Shown here: positions 15,124 to 20,014 of the stretch, one piece after another | Position numbering within the stretch: position 1 is the first letter of the stretch | Layout of the letters: each line of letters opens with the position of its first letter | Source of the DNA: Bordetella parapertussis | GTDB taxonomy: Bacteria > Pseudomonadota > Gammaproteobacteria > Burkholderiales > Burkholderiaceae_C | DNA: 20,014 nucleotides | Assembly: GCA_945873925.1 (NCBI GenBank) | Contig: CAMCES010000029.1 | Location: 1-20,014, forward strand | Direction: 5' to 3' | Translations under genes and position numbers: made by a program | Notes under the pieces: model-generated | The model's database searches: none | Told to the model about the DNA's origin: nothing | The model's input: the letters and a program-made list of their open reading frames with translations, nothing else

Positions 15124-16289
15124 CCACGGCGGTGGCCAACCCAACAACCGATCTGCCCATGGCTACAAAGACGCTCAAGCCCTTGCGATTGCCACCGGGC
15201 GTTGACTCTGGCTTCACCGCCACAGCCCATGGTCTGCAAATGCATTTTTTGCAAGCTGGCAACCCGGATCACCCAACGGTGCTTCTGTTACATGGATTTC
15301 CCGAGTTGGCCTTCAGTTGGCGACACCAATTGACAGCCCTGGCCGATGCTGGGTTCCATGTGATCGCACCTGACCAGCGCGGTTACGGCAGCACCACAGG
15401 CAGCGATGACCGTTTCATGGGTGACTGGCAGGCCAGCAGCATGTTGCATTTGGTGAAAGACCTGTTGGACTTGCTGGAGAACTTGCAGATCAACCAAGTG
15501 CATGCAGTGGTGGGACATGACTTTGGTTCGCCAGTGGCGGCCTGGGCCGCGCTTACGCGTCCAGATGTGTTTCGTGCAGTCATGCTGATGAGCGCCCCCT
15601 TCGCTGGCCCGCCCAATGCCCAGGATTGGGCATCCGTCCATGACGCACTGACCAACGAAGTGCACGCTTTGGGGCAACTTCGGCCCCCCCGCCAACATTA
15701 CCAGTGGTATTACGCAGGTCCGCAAGCCAACCAAGACATGTGGCTCGCCAGCCAAGGTTTGCACGATTTTTTAAGAGCCTACTACCATGTGAAAAGCGCG
15801 GATTGGGCTGAAAACCATCCCCGCCCCTTGAGCGCTTGGCGTGCGGATGTGCTGGCAGCCCTGCCCCATTACTACGTGATGCCGGGCCATGCCACGATGG
15901 CACAAGCGGTTGCCCCGTTCATGCCATCCCAAGCCCAGATAGAAGCTTGTCAATGGCTGCCCGACAGCGACCTGGACGTCTATGTGCAGGCGTACCAACA
16001 GCGCGGCTTCCAAGGTGGCTTGCAGTGGTACCGCTGCGCCACGGACAAAGCATGCTTTGGTGAATTGGCAAGGTATGGCGGACAACGCATCGAAGTGCCC
16101 AGTGCCTTTATCGCAGGCGAAGCCGATTGGGGGGTCTACCAATTCCCTGGGGCTGTCGAGAAAATGCAAACAACCGCATGCGCGGACATGCGGCTGTGTC
16201 ACTTGCTGCCCGGCGCCGGCCACTGGGTTCAGCAAGAACAGGCTGAGGCGGTCAACCACCTGTTGCTGGCCTTCCTAGACCAGCTCTGA
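15120..16289 (+). CDS. Alpha/beta hydrolase, epoxide-hydrolase-like
   Basis: This alpha/beta-fold enzyme belongs to the epoxide hydrolase / haloacid-dehalogenase-like group, which uses an aspartate nucleophile. It is 389 residues from the ATG overlapping the previous stop (ATGA); a start at the later ATG 15159 is possible, since the first 30 residues look non-conserved. Oxyanion motif HGFPE at 58-62, APDQRGYGST, nucleophile Asp134 in VVGHDFGSPVAAW, cap-domain tyrosines around 288-292 with QRGFQGGLQWYR, charge-relay Asp336 in IAGEADWGVY, and His368 in LPGAGHWVQQEQ form a complete triad. No signal peptide is visible, so it is probably cytoplasmic although the upstream partner is exported. The coupling suggests one pathway for both genes, but no substrate can be named. 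Confidence 0.88.
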   Translation: MTTAVANPTTDLPMATKTLKPLRLPPGVDSGFTATAHGLQMHFLQAGNPDHPTVLLLHGFPELAFSWRHQLTALADAGFHVIAPDQRGYGSTTGSDDRFMGDWQASSMLHLVKDLLDLLENLQINQVHAVVGHDFGSPVAAWAALTRPDVFRAVMLMSAPFAGPPNAQDWASVHDALTNEVHALGQLRPPRQHYQWYYAGPQANQDMWLASQGLHDFLRAYYHVKSADWAENHPRPLSAWRADVLAALPHYYVMPGHATMAQAVAPFMPSQAQIEACQWLPDSDLDVYVQAYQQRGFQGGLQWYRCATDKACFGELARYGGQRIEVPSAFIAGEADWGVYQFPGAVEKMQTTACADMRLCHLLPGAGHWVQQEQAEAVNHLLLAFLDQL

Positions 16290-16292
16290 GCA

Positions 16293-16904
16293 TCAACCCA
16301 TCAGATCAACTTTGCCATTGATATCCATCACGCCGGTGATGACGCTCAACTTAGGGTGACGTTTTTTAACCATTTCTCTGAAGATGGCCAAAGCCTCACC
16401 ATGGGCTTGTGATTCGTTTTCTTTGTTGGAGACAGCTGCTTCTCCAAACGCCAGCTTGGCTGCACCACAGTCACGGTGGCTGAGACCCACCACGCGCTTG
16501 ATGTGGTGCAAAGACACGGTGATGTCCAGGTTTTCCCAATATGTCTTATGCCAAGCTTCGAACTTGGGATGCACCGCACCAATGGGTCCGCCAGCCATCA
16601 CAAAGTGGCTGTAGTTATCTTCCAGCTTGTCTCGACTCACCCCTTGTATCAGGCCCATGTACTGCCAGCTCAAGGTGGTGAAACGGGGGTCAATGCAGTT
16701 GACCAACATGGATTCGTAATGGCCACTGGCAGCCCAAGCAGACGGTGCACCCACCAAGGACAAACCACCTGCCAAAGCGCCTGCCGCACCCCAACCCAGA
16801 AAGTTGCGACGGCCTAAGCCGGCTGTTCCGCCCGAAACAGGCGGAGTGCAACAGGCACAGGGGGCCAGCTGCGATGAAATGGAATGGAATATTTTTTCAG
16901 ACAT
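16293..16904 (-). CDS. Tat-exported beta-carbonic-anhydrase-like protein
   Basis: The 203-residue product carries the zinc-site pattern of beta-carbonic anhydrases: CxDxR as Cys70-Ile-Asp72-Pro-Arg74 in LVNCIDPR, and HxxC as His143/Cys146 in GLSHRDCGAAK. Those enzymes interconvert CO2 and bicarbonate. The protein is rather short and the region between motifs (GGPIGAVHPKFEAW) differs from classical enzymes, so activity is inference. A twin-arginine signal GRRNFLGWGAAGALAGG is followed by a likely cut after AWA, placing it in the periplasm; before the RR there is an unusual cysteine cluster CACC (16-19). AAGGGG lies seven bases before the ATG. It is downstream of the cation/proton antiporter on the same strand (146 bp gap) and converges with the hydrolase, leaving three bases between stops. 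Confidence 0.82.
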   Translation of the reverse strand: MSEKIFHSISSQLAPCACCTPPVSGGTAGLGRRNFLGWGAAGALAGGLSLVGAPSAWAASGHYESMLVNCIDPRFTTLSWQYMGLIQGVSRDKLEDNYSHFVMAGGPIGAVHPKFEAWHKTYWENLDITVSLHHIKRVVGLSHRDCGAAKLAFGEAAVSNKENESQAHGEALAIFREMVKKRHPKLSVITGVMDINGKVDLMG

Positions 16905-17038
16905 GACGACCCCTTTTTGTTTATCTCAAACACATTTTTTCAGCAGTTTTGCATGCATTGAAGGATGTTTGTATCCAGCTACCCACTCAGCAAAACGAGA
17001 AGACCATTTTGATATCGGCATGAAAAGTAAAAAATGAA

Positions 17039-17061
17039 CCTCAAACCCACCTAATTTGGGG
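17039..17061 (-). terminator. Possible weak terminator of the antiporter gene
   Basis: On the minus strand CCCCAAA and TTTGAGG can pair (one mismatch) around a nine-base loop that includes the stop codon, followed after three bases by a T-rich tract with a run of six T. The stem is short, so readthrough into the carbonic-anhydrase-like gene is possible. Confidence 0.3.
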
Positions 17062-18787
17062 CATCTTTCAAGCCAGCGTATTGCGTTCGACGTTGCTCGG
17101 ACACCAGCAGATGGAGTTTTTCCTCTGAAAAACCAAGCCGGGTCAAGGTTTGGGTTGCCAAACTCAAACTCATCTCAAAGGCATCGGGAACCACTTCGCT
17201 GGCACCAGCAGCCTTCAGCAAGTTCATGTCATGGTCATCACGGGTGCGCACCACCACCGGCACATGGGAAACATGCAACTTCACCCACTCCAGCACTTTC
17301 AAGGATGCCAGGGTGTCGTCAAAACTGATCACCACTGCCGAGGCCCTGGCCAAACCAGCAGACATCAAATAGGACAACTGCGAAGAGTCACCCACTTCGA
17401 CATGGTGCCCCGCCAACACACCTGCTTTCACCACTTCCGCATTGACATCCAGTGCAATGTAGGAAATACCGTTCAACTCAAACAACTGAGCCATGCTTCG
17501 ACCCGTGTTACCAAAGCCGCAAAGAATCACATGGTGATCGATGCTGATAGCGTGTTTGGCAACGGTGGTGATCTGCAACGACTGGGCCAACCAATCGTCT
17601 GGCGAAAAACGGTAGATCAAGCGATCAGCATGCTGGATCAGCAGTGGCGAAATCAGCATGGACAAAACCATGGCGGCCAGCACCGGGTTGGACCACCGTG
17701 GGTCAATCAAGGACTGGTCCAAGCCCAGGGTCAAGAGGACAAAACCAAACTCCCCAGCCTGCGCGAGATATATACCTGTTCGTGCAGCCACACCATTGCT
17801 GGCTCCGCTGGCATAGGCCAGTATGCCAATCAACAACGCCTTGATCGCCACCGGAATCACGGTCAACACCAACACCCAAGGCCACTGAATCTGCAACACC
17901 TGCCAATCCAGTTTCATCCCGATGGTGATGAAAAACAGCCCAAGCAGCAGATCATGGAAAGGACGTATGTCTTCTTCGACACGTTGCTTGAAGTCGGTTT
18001 CAGCAATCAACATACCCGCCAAAAAAGACCCCATTGCCATGGACAAGCCCGCATGCTCGGTCAACCAAGCCAACCCCAAAGTCATGAACAAGATGTTGAG
18101 CATGAACAACTCATCACTGTTGCGGCGATCAACCAAGTGCAACCAGTAACGCATCACCTTTTGTCCTCCCCACAACAAAATGATCACCACCAACGTCGCC
18201 TTACCCAAGGCGACAGACAACTCGGTCCAGATGTTGCCTTCGTTCATTTTGTTCAAGGCAGGAATCAACACCAAAAAGGGCACCACGGCCAAATCCTGAA
18301 ACAGCAATGCCCCGATCACCCGGCGACCGTGGGGGGTTTCCATCTCTGAGCGCTCGGCCATCAACTTGAACAGGATGGCCGTGCTGGACATGGCCATGGC
18401 CGCGCCCAGTACCACGGCGCCTTGCCATGTCAGGTCCCAAGGCATCTGCCAAAGTGACAGCACCATGTAAATCAAGGCATGGCCGAGCAAAGTACCCATG
18501 AGCATGAGCATCACTTGTGCCATTCCAAAACCAAAAACCATTTTCCTGAGCTTGAGCAACTTAGGCAGGTTGAACTCAAGGCCGATCACAAACATCAACA
18601 GCACCACGCCCATCTCGGCCACGGCAGACACCGCGCCCTCGTTTTCCATGACCAAGACGCCCCCTTGACCCAAGAAAACGCCAGCGATCAAATATCCCAA
18701 GATGGCCGGCAGATGCATCAGTCGACACGCCACCACGCCGGAGACGGCAAACAACAAATAAATAAGCGTGGTTTCAATGGCAGTCAT
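17051..18787 (-). CDS. CPA2-family monovalent cation/proton antiporter with TrkA-N domain
   Basis: This inner-membrane K+ or Na+/H+ antiporter is of the KefB/KefC/YbaL type. The ATG at 18787 is chosen because GGAG lies six bases before it; the frame is open to 18829, but the added residues lack a ribosome site. The product has 578 residues. About twelve hydrophobic segments fill residues 1-385, with family motifs LPAILGYLIAGVFLGQGG, MGVVLLMFVIGLEFNLPKL, AMAMSSTAILFKLM, and the ion-path aspartate at about 165 in LLFQDLAVVP. The cytoplasmic C-terminal part has a Rossmann TrkA-N domain, HHVILCGFGNTGRSMAQLFE (GxGxxG at about 424-429), for nucleotide control of transport. A 65-residue four-cysteine gene lies just upstream on the same strand. 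Ion choice and glutathione-adduct gating (as in Kef) cannot be inferred. Confidence 0.93.
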   Translation of the reverse strand: MTAIETTLIYLLFAVSGVVACRLMHLPAILGYLIAGVFLGQGGVLVMENEGAVSAVAEMGVVLLMFVIGLEFNLPKLLKLRKMVFGFGMAQVMLMLMGTLLGHALIYMVLSLWQMPWDLTWQGAVVLGAAMAMSSTAILFKLMAERSEMETPHGRRVIGALLFQDLAVVPFLVLIPALNKMNEGNIWTELSVALGKATLVVIILLWGGQKVMRYWLHLVDRRNSDELFMLNILFMTLGLAWLTEHAGLSMAMGSFLAGMLIAETDFKQRVEEDIRPFHDLLLGLFFITIGMKLDWQVLQIQWPWVLVLTVIPVAIKALLIGILAYASGASNGVAARTGIYLAQAGEFGFVLLTLGLDQSLIDPRWSNPVLAAMVLSMLISPLLIQHADRLIYRFSPDDWLAQSLQITTVAKHAISIDHHVILCGFGNTGRSMAQLFELNGISYIALDVNAEVVKAGVLAGHHVEVGDSSQLSYLMSAGLARASAVVISFDDTLASLKVLEWVKLHVSHVPVVVRTRDDHDMNLLKAAGASEVVPDAFEMSLSLATQTLTRLGFSEEKLHLLVSEQRRTQYAGLKDAPN

Positions 18788-18853
18788 GGTTAACTCCATG
18801 ATAAGGGCAGCGCAAGATATGCCCCGCAAGGGTGAATTGCTAACAACTTCGCA

Positions 18854-19051
18854 CTATTTTGGCGCCCATTTTTCACACGCATTGAATGATTTGACCTCGG
18901 GGTAATGGCTCATCAGCTTGAATTTACGCGCCATTTCAGTAGCTTTGAAATAGGCAAAGCCACAGCGCAACCCCGTTTTGGAGGACTGAGATGGCATCAG
19001 GTACTGACAGCTCTGGCACTGCGGCGATGGAGGGATGATCACGTTGGTCAT
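18854..19051 (-). CDS. Small four-cysteine protein, unknown function
   Basis: I do not recognise a named family. The start at ATG 19051 gives 65 residues, MTNVIIPPSPQCQSCQYLMP and on; the frame is open to 19231, but the extension would overlap the divergent glutaredoxin-like gene and looks non-conserved. Cys12-x2-Cys15, Cys30 (GLRCGF) and Cys59 (NACEKW) make a pattern suited to a zinc ribbon or small metal-binding knuckle. There is no signal peptide, so it is cytoplasmic. No clear Shine-Dalgarno site precedes the ATG. It ends 66 bp before the antiporter start on the same strand and may be co-transcribed with it. That it is a real gene rests on the regular cysteine layout and the absence of another gene on either strand here. 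Confidence 0.6.
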   Translation of the reverse strand: MTNVIIPPSPQCQSCQYLMPSQSSKTGLRCGFAYFKATEMARKFKLMSHYPEVKSFNACEKWAPK

Positions 19052-19164
19052 GGTGAAATGCGGGTTGACTTCTGCATAGCAAGAGACATGCCATGGGATG
19101 GCGTGAAGATCGATGCGCACCGTTTGCGTAAACTCAACCCTTTCAAGCACACAGAAATCAACCC

Positions 19165-19524
19165 ATGAGCAGACCCATCCTAGACGAAAGCCACATCCAC
19201 CCTGCCATTCAGGCCCAAATAGCCATGGCACACCAAGACATCGTGCTGGAAGTTCAACACGCGATTGAAAAAAACGATTTGGTGGTGGTTGGCATGGCGC
19301 AAAACCCCGAAGTCACCGCCGTGCGAAAGGCACTTGACCAAGCAGGGTTCACACATGTCTATTTGGAATATGGCAGCTACTTGAGCCAGTGGCGTCGACG
19401 CAATGCACTGAAAATGTGGACAGGTTGGCCGACCTTTCCCATGGTTTTTCACAAAGGGATTTTGTTGGGCGGAAAAAGCGACACCAAAGCTTTGCTTGCC
19501 TCTGGCTCGTTGAAATCAACCTGA
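19165..19524 (+). CDS. Glutaredoxin-fold protein lacking all cysteines
   Basis: The 119-residue product aligns by eye to monothiol (Grx4-like) glutaredoxins: a helical N-terminus, the first strand DLVVVGMAQNPEV (39-51) where the CGFS active site would be, the second strand GFTHVYLEYG, the cis-proline motif GWPTFPMVFHKGILLGG (87-103) and the glutathione-contact GGKSD. The protein contains no cysteine at all, so the thiol redox and Fe-S-ligand chemistry of canonical glutaredoxins is impossible; a structural, glutathione-binding or partner-binding role is inference. It is divergent from the small four-cysteine gene (113 bp between starts) and its stop is one base from the stop of the winged-helix gene. 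No Shine-Dalgarno site precedes the ATG. Confidence 0.8.
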   Translation: MSRPILDESHIHPAIQAQIAMAHQDIVLEVQHAIEKNDLVVVGMAQNPEVTAVRKALDQAGFTHVYLEYGSYLSQWRRRNALKMWTGWPTFPMVFHKGILLGGKSDTKALLASGSLKST

Positions 19525-19525
19525 C

Positions 19526-19834
19526 TCAGTAAACCAAGGTGATGGGCACACAGAGTTGGTAGCCAATGCCCCAAACCGATTTGATGGCCGGCTCGGCGTC
19601 ATCGGTTTGAACCGATTTGAATTTTTTACGCAAACGGGCGATCAACTCCTCAAGCGCATGCTTGCTCATACCAACATCTGCATCTTCCGCAGAAAACAAA
19701 TCGCACAAAGCACCAGACTCCAGGGTGTGGTCTTTGGCGTGAATCAATGACACCAAGAGTGTTTTTTCTCGGCTGGTCAATCGCAGTTTTTGCCAGGGGT
19801 CGGGGCCCAATAAGATGCGGTCCCGCAAGCTCAA
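19526..19834 (-). CDS. Stand-alone OmpR/PhoB-type winged-helix protein, no receiver domain
   Basis: The frame encodes a complete-looking transcriptional-regulator C-terminal domain: LRLTSREKTLLVSLI, the recognition helix region SKHALEELIARLRKKF and the closing wing IKSVWGIGYQLCVP. Such domains normally follow a receiver domain, but in this frame a stop lies at 19886-19888 and no receiver sequence is present. No in-frame ATG or GTG exists; a TTG at 19834 with AGGTG eight bases upstream would give 102 residues. The codons just upstream (AGEWNL) also look like the first strand of the domain, so the true start may be a rarer codon, or the gene may be a decayed remnant. It diverges from a probable membrane protein at the right edge. 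Confidence 0.6.
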   Translation of the reverse strand: MSLRDRILLGPDPWQKLRLTSREKTLLVSLIHAKDHTLESGALCDLFSAEDADVGMSKHALEELIARLRKKFKSVQTDDAEPAIKSVWGIGYQLCVPITLVY

Positions 19835-19887
19835 ATTCCATTCACCTGCTTGATTGATTTTTTTTACCGGATGCAGCCACTGCGCTC

Positions 19888-20014
19888 ATGGCGCACAGGC
19901 AGGCGCATGAACACGACACCTCCATGGCCCTGGAGGAAGAAACGGTAGGCAATGACCAAGGCGGCATTCGTCTGCGCACCCTGCTGCTCGTGCTTTGCAT
20001 CAGTATTCCCCTGG
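19888..20014 (+). CDS. Probable membrane protein N-terminus (runs off right edge)
   Basis: An open frame from the ATG at 19888 continues to the window end with 42 codons. After a charged, acidic stretch (ALEEETVGND) comes a basic-then-hydrophobic segment GGIRLRTLLLVLCISIPL, the look of a first transmembrane helix in a sensor kinase, diguanylate cyclase or transporter. The ATG at 19924 in the same frame is an alternative start; neither has a clear Shine-Dalgarno site. Its divergence from the winged-helix gene would fit a sensor, but too little is visible to name it. Confidence 0.45.
   Translation, partial: MAHRQAHEHDTSMALEEETVGNDQGGIRLRTLLLVLCISIPL

Noticed and set aside
17150..18349. Plus-strand open frame of 399 codons across the antiporter gene
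   Set aside because: His/Gln-rich composition is the typical shadow of a hydrophobic membrane protein read on the other strand.
19650..19841. Alternative minus-strand frame with a true ATG at 19841
   Set aside because: Its translation has no domain, while the overlapping TTG-started frame encodes a clear winged-helix domain.
1..20014. Search for CRISPR arrays, tRNA/rRNA genes, insertion sequences, phage or toxin-antitoxin genes
   Set aside because: No regularly spaced repeats, no cloverleaf or rRNA-like blocks, and no transposase, integrase or toxin motifs were seen on either strand.

Overview
The window reads as ordinary betaproteobacterial chromosome, most likely Burkholderiales/Comamonadaceae. 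The reasons are the protein styles (etfBA next to a long acyl-CoA dehydrogenase, a glnA-orf-ntrB-ntrC block, a thyA-folA-xth block), moderate-to-high GC by eye, and several starts lacking a Shine-Dalgarno site. The genus is inference. I see no rRNA, tRNA, insertion sequence, phage gene or CRISPR array.

Layout. Positions 1-3122 (minus strand) form an electron-transfer/acyl-CoA oxidation operon, etfB-etfA-acyl-CoA dehydrogenase; the last gene runs off the left edge. An MscS-type channel (minus) lies upstream of it and diverges from mltB (plus). thyA, folA and xth (plus) form a tight DNA-precursor and repair cluster that meets ntrC head-on. Positions 7869-12467 (minus) are the nitrogen-control block in transcription order: glnA, a strong intrinsic terminator, a small exported protein, ntrB, ntrC. 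The 376-bp gap upstream of glnA holds a sigma-54 type -24/-12 element and two perfect NtrC-like palindromes plus a weaker third. A Tat-exported molybdenum-hydroxylase large subunit diverges from glnA and overlaps an epoxide-hydrolase-like gene. These converge on a Tat-exported beta-carbonic-anhydrase-like protein, behind which sit a CPA2 cation/proton antiporter and a 65-residue four-cysteine protein (all minus). The right end has a cysteine-free glutaredoxin-like protein (plus), a stand-alone winged-helix protein (minus) and the first 42 codons of a probable membrane protein (plus).

How the genes work together. NtrB/NtrC control glutamine synthetase, and both the regulators and their probable DNA targets are in this window. 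ETF collects electrons from acyl-CoA dehydrogenases such as the adjacent one. ThyA makes dihydrofolate and FolA recycles it to tetrahydrofolate. The less-explained parts are the orphan molybdenum hydroxylase on the other side of the NtrC-site cluster, the cysteine-free glutaredoxin and the receiver-less winged-helix gene. I found no clear multi-gene undescribed system; these are the best leads.
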